A stretch of DNA of 64,000 bases from Fulvia fulva. Lineage: Eukaryota; Ascomycota; Dothideomycetes; Mycosphaerellales; Mycosphaerellaceae. The first letter of the stretch is position 1; every line of letters starts with the position of its first letter. Below the pieces are notes generated by a model. That model made no database searches and was not told the origin of the DNA. It was given only the letters and a program-made list of their open reading frames with translations. Location: positions 2,480,001 to 2,544,000 of the forward strand of contig NC_063015.1 in NCBI RefSeq assembly GCF_020509005.1, given 5' to 3'. Of the stretch, positions 1-9,031 are shown piece after piece. Both the position numbers and the translations under genes were made by a program.

Positions 1-155
1 CACGAACCCTATTAAAAAGTACTGCACGATTAGTAAGTGATTGCCAACATCGCATACCGATGGACATGACTGACTCTCACAGCATTTCTCTTTCCGCGGA
101 AAGTCCAGTCATTACAGTATGGACGCGGCCTTGAACCAGTATCGCCGCCCGTACT

Positions 156-941
156 TTGCCAACATCGGAGAGGCATTGTCCTCTTCCTCCCGATTGCAAC
201 ACACACCACATCTACCAAATGCTATGTTTTTTTTACGACTCTACCAAACTCTCCCAAGAGGTCGAGCCAGAGCTCTCGTCCCAACCAGCGCATTCCCTAG
301 AAGACGCGGAAGTTGCTGATTCCCTGCTCGCATTGGCCGTAGATGGCAGGCCCGAGAACGAGGTAAGCACAACTTCATACCTACCTCTAGTGGTAATCCC
401 TCGCCCAGTAGGCTAACACATTTGACAGACGCCTGATGATGCGGCGGTCGGCTGGCAGGACGCAAGGATCATCGCCTTCTCTCCGCTTGTTTTTTCCTCG
501 GACATTCTCCACCAGAATGATGGTCGCCGTGGCAGTCTTGCGAATGACAGCGGGTATGGCACTACTGACAGTCGGCGGAACTCCTTATCCTCATCAGCAG
601 TAGTCAGGTCGAACCGTGGTACTGGTGTCCAGTCCCGGAAAGTCGTGAGGCAGAGAGAGCGTCGCCTAGAGCAGAGTCAGGGAATCATCGTCGGGTTGCG
701 TCCTCGCACCGACAATCGCCGCTACAACGTCCGCAACAGACGGTACATCGTTCGACGCTTACATTGGTATGCTGCGATGGGCCAGGAAATATCGTGGGAG
801 GAGTTCGTGGAAGACTACAATGCTCGCTTCCCGGTCCCCGGTGTGTATCGAACGGAAGGCAGCCTCAAGTTGGAGAAGACCAGACTCCAAAACAAAGGTC
901 AATTCGAGCTGTCGTATTGGCGGGTGCGAGGACAGGCATAA
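156..941 (+). CDS. Hypothetical basic protein, two exons
   Basis: Exons 156-362 and 429-941 are joined in phase 0 across a 66-bp GT-AG intron (gtaagc at 363, ttgacag ending at 428), giving about 239 residues. The second exon is open throughout. It holds a Ser- and Arg-rich linker followed by a basic segment and a compact C-terminal block (ISWEEFVEDYN ... RTEGSL) that resembles small helix-turn-helix-like modules seen in fungal proteins; that resemblance is an impression, not an assignment. The 5' end is uncertain. An alternative first exon 60-116 (MDMTDSHSIS...) spliced to 261 through a 144-bp intron with a pyrimidine-rich 3' end also keeps the frame, and the gene could start outside the window. 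No function is assigned. Confidence 0.5.
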
Positions 942-1134
942 GCGTGGACGTGGGCTTCTTGAAGTGTGGCAGCTCATCCTATGAAGTTGGAGCGCGACAG
1001 ACATGGTCAGGGTTTGAGCCGCGGACCGAACTCCACAGACCTACCCTGAATGAACACGGGCTTACCAATGCAATGACCCTCACTGCCTCCCTCTTTCCTC
1101 TCTTTCATGCTCATCATCTTCACAAACAACAGCC

Positions 1135-2370
1135 ATGCGCCTCCTCGATCTCCCTACCGCGCTACTTGCGCTGCTTACCCTCAGCGATGTCACCTCCGCG
1201 ACGCACACGTCGAACTGGGCAGTCCTGGTCAGCACATCGCGTTTCTGGTTCAACTACCGACACCTTGCAAATACGCTTAGTCTATACCGAACAGTAAAAC
1301 GATTAGGCATTCCTGATAGCCAGATCATCCTCATGCTTCCCGATGACATGGCCTGTAATCCTCGCAACTCGTTCCCCGGCAGCGTCTTCAATGACAAGTC
1401 GCGTCAACTCGACCTCTACGATGACAAAGGCACGCTCGCCAACATGGCCGGCATGGGAGGTATCGAAGTCGACTATCGCGGCAACGAGGTCACAGTTGAG
1501 AACTTCATCCGTCTCCTGACCGACCGATGGCCAGCGTCGCATCCCACCTCGAAACGCCTCATGACCGACGACCGCTCGAACATCCTCATCTACATGACTG
1601 GCCATGGCGGCAACGAGTTCCTGAAGTTCCAGGATGCTGAGGAGATCAGCAGCTACGACTTGGGGGACGCGTTCGAGCAGATGTGGGAAAAGAAGCGGTA
1701 CCACGAACTGCTATTCATGATCGACACATGCCAGGCCAACACAATGTACCCCGCGTTCTACACACCCAACATCATTGCTACGGGAAGCAGTGCGAAAGAT
1801 CAGAGTAGCTACAGTCATCATGCGGATCAAGATGTTGGCGTTGCGGTCATTGACAGGTGGACGTACTACAATCTCGAGTTTCTGGAAACACGACTGAACA
1901 GCACTTCTGCGGACGTGAGACTGGGTGAGCTCTTCGACTACTACACTTTCGACCGGGTACACAGTGATGCTGGAGTGAGGTACGACCTGTTTCCGGGTGG
2001 AGAAGAGGCCGCGAGAAACAGGAGAGTGCTGGATTTCTTTGGCAGCGTGCAAGGGGTGGAGACGGATGCGAGGTTGAGCGGGAGTGAGAGTGACTGGAAG
2101 GCAGATCTCGAGGCTCTGAGGAAGATCATGGAGCGACAACAAGCCGAGATGGCTGGACCAAATGGCACGCAGCAGGATGTGCCGAATGCAGGCGCTGGAG
2201 ATGGGAGTGAGGCCACGATCAAGCCTGCGAAGAGTGCTGAGCAGGGCAGACTCGCGCTTGACATGGCACAGAAGGGGGGACATTGGGTCAAGAAGGCGGC
2301 AGGGCTGGGCTCACTGGTGGTGCTTGGGGCCGCATGGATTGCTTCGAATGCTTTATCGAAGAGTGCCTGA
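1135..2370 (+). CDS. GPI8: GPI-anchor transamidase catalytic subunit (Gpi8/PIG-K)
   Basis: Single-exon gene, 411 residues, the usual length for Gpi8. The protein is the cysteine-protease subunit of the ER GPI transamidase, which cleaves the C-terminal signal of substrate proteins and joins them to a GPI anchor. It has an N-terminal signal peptide (about residues 1-22), then the family block HTSNWAVLVSTSRFWFNYRH. The caspase-like (peptidase C13) dyad is visible: His157 in YMTGHGGNEF and Cys199 in FMIDTCQANTMY. A C-terminal hydrophobic segment (LGSLVVLGAAWIASNAL) would be the membrane anchor. The start is the only ATG giving a signal peptide. A copia element is inserted 70 bp after the stop, probably within or next to the 3' untranslated region. 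At least two likely clients, or relatives of clients, lie in this window (28773 and 44716). Confidence 0.95.
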   Translation: MRLLDLPTALLALLTLSDVTSATHTSNWAVLVSTSRFWFNYRHLANTLSLYRTVKRLGIPDSQIILMLPDDMACNPRNSFPGSVFNDKSRQLDLYDDKGTLANMAGMGGIEVDYRGNEVTVENFIRLLTDRWPASHPTSKRLMTDDRSNILIYMTGHGGNEFLKFQDAEEISSYDLGDAFEQMWEKKRYHELLFMIDTCQANTMYPAFYTPNIIATGSSAKDQSSYSHHADQDVGVAVIDRWTYYNLEFLETRLNSTSADVRLGELFDYYTFDRVHSDAGVRYDLFPGGEEAARNRRVLDFFGSVQGVETDARLSGSESDWKADLEALRKIMERQQAEMAGPNGTQQDVPNAGAGDGSEATIKPAKSAEQGRLALDMAQKGGHWVKKAAGLGSLVVLGAAWIASNALSKSA

Positions 2371-2435
2371 GGGAAGGGTGTCCATGATATGTGCTTGCAC
2401 CGAGGCGTTGATTGGAGTTGTGCTAGTGCCTGGTT

Positions 2436-2440
2436 GATAC
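2436..2440. repeat. Target-site duplication, left copy (GATAC)
   Basis: GATAC directly precedes the left LTR and recurs directly after the right LTR at 9239-9243. Five bases is the usual duplication length for Ty1/copia integrases, so both element ends are intact. Confidence 0.9.
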
Positions 2441-2647
2441 TGTCGCGATCCGAGCGTGCACATGGGCAACATCCCATCATCAAAACTTGAGGCCACGTAC
2501 GCTAAGAATCAGGTGACTGATTAGTCACCTGCAGCCTCTTCAAGAGCAACACTTGTCCATTCTAGATAGACACATGCAATACACAACCTGCTTTTGAAAC
2601 ACCCTATATGAGCCCGTACAATAACTTCCCACACTTCTAACGTGATA
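2441..2647 (+). repeat. Left LTR of the copia element
   Basis: This 207-bp repeat begins TGTCGCGATC and ends AACGTGATA. It matches 9032-9238 base for base as far as I can see. The termini are TG...TA rather than the canonical TG...CA, forming a short imperfect inverted end (TGTC/GATA). It is expected to carry the element promoter and poly(A) signals, but I cannot point to a clear TATA box. Confidence 0.93.
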
Positions 2648-2669
2648 GTTATGAGCCCGATTAGCGCTC
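2648..2669 (+). promoter_or_regulatory. Primer-binding site matching initiator tRNA-Met anticodon arm
   Basis: Directly abutting the LTR, GTTATGAGCCCG is complementary to CGGGCTCATAAC. That is the anticodon arm of a tRNA with a CAU anticodon and the GGG/CCC stem typical of initiator tRNA-Met. Pairing is internal to the tRNA rather than to its 3' end, which implies priming by a cleaved 5' half-tRNA, as known for Drosophila copia. The match of the remaining bases (to 2669) to the D-arm of the host tRNA is not verifiable here. Confidence 0.75.
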
Positions 2670-2810
2670 ACTAACATTCGCTGCGACAAGGAAGCCCCAA
2701 AGCAGAGTTTGCATCGTCACAGCACTACTGCTACAACCAGTGCAGTAGTATCCCCTAGGCCTAGTGAACCCGCGTGGAACTTTCACCAGCCTACAACCCA
2801 TTTTGCAGTT

Positions 2811-5800
2811 ATGGCCACTACCGAGACGCCGGTGACTACCGGTGCCCTACCTCAGGGTACCGTGGTTCTGAAGAGCCATGACCAATGGGACAAGTTTGAC
2901 CGTCAGCTAGAGCTCTACGCAGAGTCTTTGAATGTCTGGAAGTATGTGGATCCTCACCAACTGAGTAACGAGCCAACAGAGCCTACTCACTTGACGTTTG
3001 AGGAAATCCAACAAGCGTACACGGCAGGAGACGCTACGTCAAGAGATCTCATCAAGCTACAACAAACAGACGCAGACCGAAGGCAACGGATGTACGACAT
3101 CTTTGCTGCTGCGCGATCAAAGCTCATTACCTACCTCATCCGTACGACGACAGAGCTAGGGCAAGAGCTAATGCACGGCCAGAACACCCTCAGAGCGAAA
3201 TACCAGGCTCTCAAGGATCAGTATGGTCCAGACGATATGCTGCGTAAGCGGCAGCTAACGCTTGAGCTGTCTAGGCTTCAGAAGGCTAGCGCACGCAGAA
3301 TCGATGACTGGTGCTCAGACTGGTTAGTTTTGCAGACCAAGATGCTTAAGTGCAACCACGCCGAGTACGACGACCTTAGTAGACACTTCCTACTTGCTAT
3401 TCAGCAGAAGCAGGCTCCAGCCTACGGTGCTTCTCTATACAACGAGTGGAAGCGTGACAAAATGTCACTACAAAAGCTTACTGAGCGTTACCTCGAATGG
3501 ATACGCGACACCGCACTAGCAACAACCAACGGTCGATCAGTCTTCGCAACCTTCTCCGGAGAAACCTCAGCAGAAGCAGAGGATGAAACAGCACCCACAG
3601 GTGCTGGTCAAAAGGAGGGTGACCGTGGCAGCAGCCGTGGTGACAACCGTGGCAACAGCCGCGGTGACAAGGGTCGTGGCAGCAGCCGCGGCGACAAGAA
3701 CAAAGACAAGGACAACAACAGGCCAAGCGGCTGCTGGAACATCACCGGCGAGCCCAAGGACACCTGTCACAAGGGCCTGTTCTCATGCGATGTGATCAAC
3801 CCCGACAAGCGCCCAGCAAAGGATCAGCGCTCAGAGCAGTGGAAGAAGTACTGGAAAAACTTCATCAACTACTGCTTGAGCGACGACGGCGAGCGTCTGC
3901 TTGGCGTGTTGAATCGCAACAATCGCAAGGACCAGGAACGTGACAAGGCTATTGCTGATGCGAAGAAGGCATCACCAAGCGATAAGGGCTTTGTTGGCCT
4001 TACTGTTCTTTCTAGCTCAATTAGCAAGTTGAGCGTCAACTTCAGGGATTGCTGGGTGTATGATAACTGTTCAGACACTCATGTGATCAATCATCATGAC
4101 CAGGAGGGTGTAGAGTTCATTGCAGAGCGCCTCACCACCTCAGAAATCCAGGCTGGAACAACCACCTTTCCAATTGCAGCGTTAGGGCGCGTTCATATGT
4201 CAATTGGGGGCCATTCATTCACCTTGCTGGATGTGGCTTACTGCCCAGGCTTTCATGTGAACGTCATCTCTCACACACGCATGGAAAGAGCCGGACTCTG
4301 GTGGCACGGACGCAGCAATTCAATGTGGCACAACGACACTAAATTGATGGACCTACACCGCCCTACTGGTACAATCCCTTTCTTCAAGGTGGTCACACCA
4401 CCTAAGTCACCCATCATTTACCAATGGCCTACAAAAGAGGGCCTAGTACTGCCGAAGGTCACTGAAAAGATGCGCAACGCGCACTTCATCAGCACTATTG
4501 GCAGGGGTGCAAACATCGGCGATGAACCTGCCAACAGCGCAGCATCTCCAACTGCTCAAGAGGATGGTGATCGCACCGTTCTCGCAGTCATGAACAGCAC
4601 TGGGGGCACTCAAGGTGCAGCTACGTCCAGCAGGACCCCCATCAAACACCGAAAGCTCTCTGGCCGCCAGTGGCATCAAATCTTTGGTCACATTGGCGCT
4701 GAACGCATCAAGCAGTTGCCGCTCAGAGTTGAGGGGGTGATCATTAACGATGGTCCAAGCGCACCCCTCACTGCACATTGCAGAGCATGTGGGCTTAGCA
4801 AAGCTCACAAGGTGCACAATCGGTCTCAGCCCATCAGGGTGATGACCCCATACGGCCACATGGCCATGGACTTGGCAGAATTCACTGTCGCCTACAACGG
4901 TGACAGGTACCTCGTCCACTTCTACGATCTGGATACCCATGGACACTTCCAGTTCACCATCAAGAACAGGGATCAGCAATCGGTGTTGGCTTGCTTCAAC
5001 AGCCTGCTGAGCTTCATCAACTTCATTGGTCGCAGGTTCGTATGCTTCTACAGCGACAACGAGCCCGCCATTGGGAAGGTGTTTCGCTCAGTCATTAACA
5101 ACAACAAGATTGAATGGCACGCAACCGCGGAATACGCGCCTGCGCAGGACCCAGCAGAAAGAGCTGGAGCTCTGATCATCACCATGAGCAGAACCATTCG
5201 CATCCACGCACGATTGCCGGAAAAGCTTTGGCCAGAATGCACTGCAGCAGCGGTGTACATCCTCTGGCGATCCCCTATCCAGTCAAAGGGCTGGAAGACC
5301 CCATTCGAATTGGCAACAGGACGAATTCCGAACGTGGGTCACATGGTGGTGTATGGCTCCCTTGCATACGTGTTCATCCATGGACCAGATCAGCCTGGCA
5401 AGAGCGAGAAACTCCAAGAGAGAGCGCTCATAGGCTACCTTGTGGGATACGACTCCACTAACATCTACCGCGTATGGGACCCATCAAAAGATAGGGTTAT
5501 GCGAGTCAAGGACGTCCTCTTCGATGAGACCACGTTCTATGACCCATCACGCCTGACAGCAGGGTACACGACCCCTGTCGAGAACATCGCAACAGCGGAA
5601 CCGGCTGAAGAGCCTGAACAATACTACGACCTGTATGTCGCTCATCACGAGCAAGACACAGCACAGGCCGAGGGGGTGGAAGAACAGGCTCAGCAGCCGC
5701 ACACCCAACAACCTCGAGACGCCCACCAAAAGCTCCTTGGGCAAGAACCACACTGGCCGCAACACCGCGAGTCAGCAACATATAACCAAAAAGACCGGCA

Positions 5801-7964
5801 AATCGAGCACGTAACAGATCACGTGACTCAAGACAAGACACAGCAGTCAGCACCCAACACCACTGACTACTACGATACCCTGCAGCAGCAGATAATGGAT
5901 GCCCTCACCGCAGAAGATCGTGAGGAGATCATGGGCAACACGGACCCTGATCGCGAGCCATATCCATTCACATTCACACCACCAGAAGACGCGTTAACAC
6001 ACAACGCGTCCAACACACCACTCTTCCCCCTAGAGCCAGAGCTCTACACACCAGAGGAGTCCAACTATGCAGTCACAGAGAATGGAAAGCGCCTACGAAC
6101 GGCCTACTTCCACCATGCACTGCACCAGATCATGGTCGCTAATGTAATCATCGGCCAGATGTCCGGCATACGACCCAGAACACGCGCCTATCGCGACAAG
6201 AGCGATCGAAGCCCTACACGAAGAGGCAACAGCCCTCTCAGGCGTGTCAACACCACTACCTCTATGCACCGCGATGACCTTCCGCCCGAACCTTCTAACT
6301 ACCGAGCCGCTATGAAACACCGCTTCTCCCAACAGTGGATCGAAGCTATGGCCAAGGAGTTTGCCAAAGCCCTGGCAACAGGCACATTCAGATGGGCAAC
6401 AAAGGAAGAGAAGGATCAGGATGCTCAGCAAGAGGAGGGACTTCAGCCACTACTGCCGCTCAAGTGGGTGTACAAATACAAACTGGACGAGCACGGCATG
6501 CTGAAGAGCTTCAAGGCTAGGCTATGCGCAAGAGGCGATTTGCAAGGAACACACTTAGACACATACGCCGCCACACTGCCAGCAAGCATGTTCCGCCTCT
6601 GCTGTGCTATGGCCGCGAGCTTCGACCTAGAAGCCGAACAATTCGATGTTGTCAGCGCCTTCCTGAACTCGGACCTGCCATACACCATGTATCTGCAACC
6701 ACCTCCTGGAATCGACAGGCCATCCCATGGACACGCCCTCAAGCTGGTCAAGGCCCTCTACGGTCTGAAGGAGTCCCCTTTATTGTGGTACAACTCCCTA
6801 ACCGAGACGCTGGCCTCCCTTGGACTAGTACCCCTGTCGGACTCCGAATGCATCTACCATGACAACAAGGTTATGTTCTTCTTTTACGTTGACGACCTGG
6901 TTATGCTCTACCACCGCAAGCACAAGGCCCATGCTGCCAACATCAAGCAGCGGCTGCTTGCTAAGTACGAGATGCACGAGCTCGGTGATCTCTCCTGGTT
7001 CCTAGGAATCAAGGTTACGCGCGACAGAAACAAGCGCTTGCTGTGGCTCTCTCAAGAAGACTACATTGAGAAGCTAGCCGCCAAATTCAGCATATCCACG
7101 AATGCACGCAAAACGACAGTGCCAGTAGATCAACACCTTGATTGGACCGTTCCAGAGGGTCATCAACCCACCTCTATCGCCATCCTTGCGTACCAACAAC
7201 GTATAGGATCCCTCAACTTCGCCGCCACACACACGCGGCCTGACATCGCCTTTTCCTTGTCCATGCTATCGCAGTATCTGACCAAGCCAACTGAGACACA
7301 CCTCAAGCTTGCAGATCAGTGCTTGCGCTATCTCCTGGAGACCAAGAACCTCTGCCTTGTATATGGCGCCAGCAAACACATCACTGGCCTTCACAGCCAA
7401 CCAGAGCACCTCGGTAGCAACCACGAGTTCTTTGGAGCATCGGACGCGTCCTACGGCATGAATAATGACAGGACCAGCTCAAATGGCTGGGTCTTCATGC
7501 TGTTCGGTGGACCAGTGGATTATAAGGCATCTAAACAAATCACTGTCACCAAGTCCTCAACAGAGGCTGAGCTACTCGGGCTTTCGCAAGCCGCCTCAGA
7601 GCTCATACAGTGGGAACGAGTCTTCGCTGAGATACACCTTCAGTTCAATCAGCGCACCCACTTGTACTGCGACAACACGCAGACCATCCGCCTTGTCAAC
7701 CAACAAGGGCAAAAGCTTGACACGAAGCTACGCCACGTTGACATCCACCACCACTGGCTCCGACAGCGAGACCAGCGCGGAGACATTGAGATCAAGTATC
7801 TCAGCACCAACGACATGCCTGCAGACGGGCTGACCAAGCTGCTTCCACCACAGAAGCACAAGCACTTCGTCAAGCTGCTCAATATGGCTGAGGAAGGCGT
7901 GGACCCACGCACCTCAGTGCCCTCTGCAGCCGCATCAGGAGGTAACGGGCCAACAGACGCCTGA
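2811..7964 (+). CDS. Gag-Pol polyprotein of Ty1/copia element
   Basis: One uninterrupted frame of 1717 residues from the first in-frame ATG. The Gag-like N-terminal part (about 1-270) is followed by an Arg-Gly-rich tract (repeated SRGD/NRGD, about 265-305) where a CX2CX4HX4C zinc knuckle would be expected; none is seen. The protease-like region follows, with YDNCSDTH at about 417-424. Integrase shows an HHCC-like module (WHQIFGHIG near 621, then CRAC) and the acidic triad D687, D749 and E783. After a long variable linker comes reverse transcriptase with QFDVVSAFLNS and YVDD (1359-1362). RNase H has ASDASYG (D1545), STEAELLG and YCDNTQ. Integrase before RT defines copia. The protease motif is unusual: D-N-C replaces the normal D-S/T-G. 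Everything is in one frame, so Gag:Pol ratio must be set by processing or another mechanism. Confidence 0.93.
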   Translation: MATTETPVTTGALPQGTVVLKSHDQWDKFDRQLELYAESLNVWKYVDPHQLSNEPTEPTHLTFEEIQQAYTAGDATSRDLIKLQQTDADRRQRMYDIFAAARSKLITYLIRTTTELGQELMHGQNTLRAKYQALKDQYGPDDMLRKRQLTLELSRLQKASARRIDDWCSDWLVLQTKMLKCNHAEYDDLSRHFLLAIQQKQAPAYGASLYNEWKRDKMSLQKLTERYLEWIRDTALATTNGRSVFATFSGETSAEAEDETAPTGAGQKEGDRGSSRGDNRGNSRGDKGRGSSRGDKNKDKDNNRPSGCWNITGEPKDTCHKGLFSCDVINPDKRPAKDQRSEQWKKYWKNFINYCLSDDGERLLGVLNRNNRKDQERDKAIADAKKASPSDKGFVGLTVLSSSISKLSVNFRDCWVYDNCSDTHVINHHDQEGVEFIAERLTTSEIQAGTTTFPIAALGRVHMSIGGHSFTLLDVAYCPGFHVNVISHTRMERAGLWWHGRSNSMWHNDTKLMDLHRPTGTIPFFKVVTPPKSPIIYQWPTKEGLVLPKVTEKMRNAHFISTIGRGANIGDEPANSAASPTAQEDGDRTVLAVMNSTGGTQGAATSSRTPIKHRKLSGRQWHQIFGHIGAERIKQLPLRVEGVIINDGPSAPLTAHCRACGLSKAHKVHNRSQPIRVMTPYGHMAMDLAEFTVAYNGDRYLVHFYDLDTHGHFQFTIKNRDQQSVLACFNSLLSFINFIGRRFVCFYSDNEPAIGKVFRSVINNNKIEWHATAEYAPAQDPAERAGALIITMSRTIRIHARLPEKLWPECTAAAVYILWRSPIQSKGWKTPFELATGRIPNVGHMVVYGSLAYVFIHGPDQPGKSEKLQERALIGYLVGYDSTNIYRVWDPSKDRVMRVKDVLFDETTFYDPSRLTAGYTTPVENIATAEPAEEPEQYYDLYVAHHEQDTAQAEGVEEQAQQPHTQQPRDAHQKLLGQEPHWPQHRESATYNQKDRQIEHVTDHVTQDKTQQSAPNTTDYYDTLQQQIMDALTAEDREEIMGNTDPDREPYPFTFTPPEDALTHNASNTPLFPLEPELYTPEESNYAVTENGKRLRTAYFHHALHQIMVANVIIGQMSGIRPRTRAYRDKSDRSPTRRGNSPLRRVNTTTSMHRDDLPPEPSNYRAAMKHRFSQQWIEAMAKEFAKALATGTFRWATKEEKDQDAQQEEGLQPLLPLKWVYKYKLDEHGMLKSFKARLCARGDLQGTHLDTYAATLPASMFRLCCAMAASFDLEAEQFDVVSAFLNSDLPYTMYLQPPPGIDRPSHGHALKLVKALYGLKESPLLWYNSLTETLASLGLVPLSDSECIYHDNKVMFFFYVDDLVMLYHRKHKAHAANIKQRLLAKYEMHELGDLSWFLGIKVTRDRNKRLLWLSQEDYIEKLAAKFSISTNARKTTVPVDQHLDWTVPEGHQPTSIAILAYQQRIGSLNFAATHTRPDIAFSLSMLSQYLTKPTETHLKLADQCLRYLLETKNLCLVYGASKHITGLHSQPEHLGSNHEFFGASDASYGMNNDRTSSNGWVFMLFGGPVDYKASKQITVTKSSTEAELLGLSQAASELIQWERVFAEIHLQFNQRTHLYCDNTQTIRLVNQQGQKLDTKLRHVDIHHHWLRQRDQRGDIEIKYLSTNDMPADGLTKLLPPQKHKHFVKLLNMAEEGVDPRTSVPSAAASGGNGPTDA

Positions 7965-8411
7965 GAAGCCCGCAGCAGCGGCCTCACCTCATCTCGAAAC
8001 GAACACCGAACGGCTTCATCTTTACGGACACCTCACTGGAAGCGCCAGCAGGCGCAAAACACGGCCACCAGCAGCCACCAATGCTGTAGACGACAACGAA
8101 GCCAGGGCAAAGCATCCACCATTCACCGGTGCGGCCCTGGCACCATCATCAACAGGTGTTTCTCGGACTCCCATTGGCTAACAGCGCAAGGGCGAGAAAC
8201 ACCCCTGTCACCAGCAGCAGCGCACGCGCGCGACAAAAGCAGCGCGTCCAATCAGAAAGCGAGAAACGCCTCCAACTTGCTGCTAGCAACAACACTACCA
8301 CCTTGTCACCACATCATCCGCTGCTTTCGCACCTCACACATAGCACACACTTGCCCAAAACAAAAAGGTGTCACCACCCTGAGGTGATGGACCTTTAAAA
8401 GTGCAGAAAGC

Positions 8412-8432
8412 AAGGCACCCCGAAGGTGCCTT
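8412..8432. repeat. Perfect 8-bp stem-loop in element 3' region
   Basis: AAGGCACC and GGTGCCTT pair perfectly around a 5-base loop and are followed by a TTTT run. A second, weaker hairpin lies just upstream at 8367-8395. A structural role in the element RNA is inference. Confidence 0.55.
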
Positions 8433-8676
8433 TTCAACTTTCCGATACCGTTGCTCCGGTGTTACCCATTGGAGCCCCATTACACCTCACATGGTGCAAG
8501 CTCTGTCGTAGACAGCCCAGTGCATTGCGCCACTGACTAGTATCTCATACTCCCCAGGGGCAGAGCGAGCTCTCTCACCATTCGCCGGAGCGAAATAACT
8601 TGGCACAGAGCAATTATCGGACAATTCAATAAGTTGAGCGGACGACAATATATGTTTAAGCATACGATAGGACTAA

Positions 8677-8790
8677 GGCTACCCCTGGATTGAACTCAGG
8701 ACCTCTGATGTTTGCCGGTGGGTGAGATGATTGCACACTCAAGTGAAAGTCCGTGCAACGGGACCATCACCTGAGCCATCTCACCGGCAA
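8677..8790 (-). other. tRNA-like / SINE-like segment with A- and B-box matches
   Basis: On the minus strand TGGCTCAGGTGATGG fits a Pol III A box and GAGTTCAATCC fits a B box, followed by CCAGGGGTAGCC, which resembles a tRNA T-arm and acceptor 3' strand. The boxes are about 80 bp apart. The 5' strand expected for that acceptor (GGCTACC) is absent, and GGTGAGA instead pairs with TCTCACC internally. A 14-bp-class inverted repeat (8711-8729 with 8777-8790) and a nested TTGCAC/GTGCAA stem fill the middle. It is therefore not a functional tRNA gene; a tRNA-derived or SINE-like insertion or a structured RNA element is more likely. Confidence 0.4.
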
Positions 8791-9021
8791 CAGTCACACA
8801 TTCTATGCTTTATTATATAGGTAACAATGGCAGCAGTGAAAGTGAGGAATGAGGGAAGGGGTACAAAGCTCACCTCACTTCACTTGAAACAGCTGACTTA
8901 CCCTCACTGCAGCAGCAGCAACACCGAGGGCCTGACGTCACTGCCATAGATAGGGTGGGGTAGTTATGACAGGGTGCACGCGATCACATGGGAATCAGCT
9001 CATTCACTCCAGCGCACGAGC

Positions 9022-9031
9022 TGAGGGGGTG
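9022..9031 (+). promoter_or_regulatory. Polypurine-tract-like sequence
   Basis: The purine-rich stretch TGAGGGGGTG abuts the right LTR (starting at 9032), the position required for plus-strand priming. Confidence 0.6.

Larger units (their letters stand above)
7965..9031. other. Long 3' non-coding region of the copia element
   Basis: About 1.07 kb between the pol stop and the right LTR has no sizeable coding frame. It contains a perfect 8-bp stem (AAGGCACC/GGTGCCTT, 8412-8432) preceded by a weaker hairpin (TCACC/GGTGA, 8371-8387), and a tRNA-like inverted-repeat segment (8677-8790). It ends in a G-rich polypurine-like stretch at 9022-9031 that should prime plus-strand synthesis. This region is long for a copia element. 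Confidence 0.7.

Noticed and set aside
8677..8790. Functional tRNA gene on the minus strand inside the copia element
   Set aside because: A and B boxes are present, but the acceptor strands do not pair, no D-arm or anticodon arm of normal geometry forms, and the T-stem has mismatches. Kept only as a tRNA-like segment.
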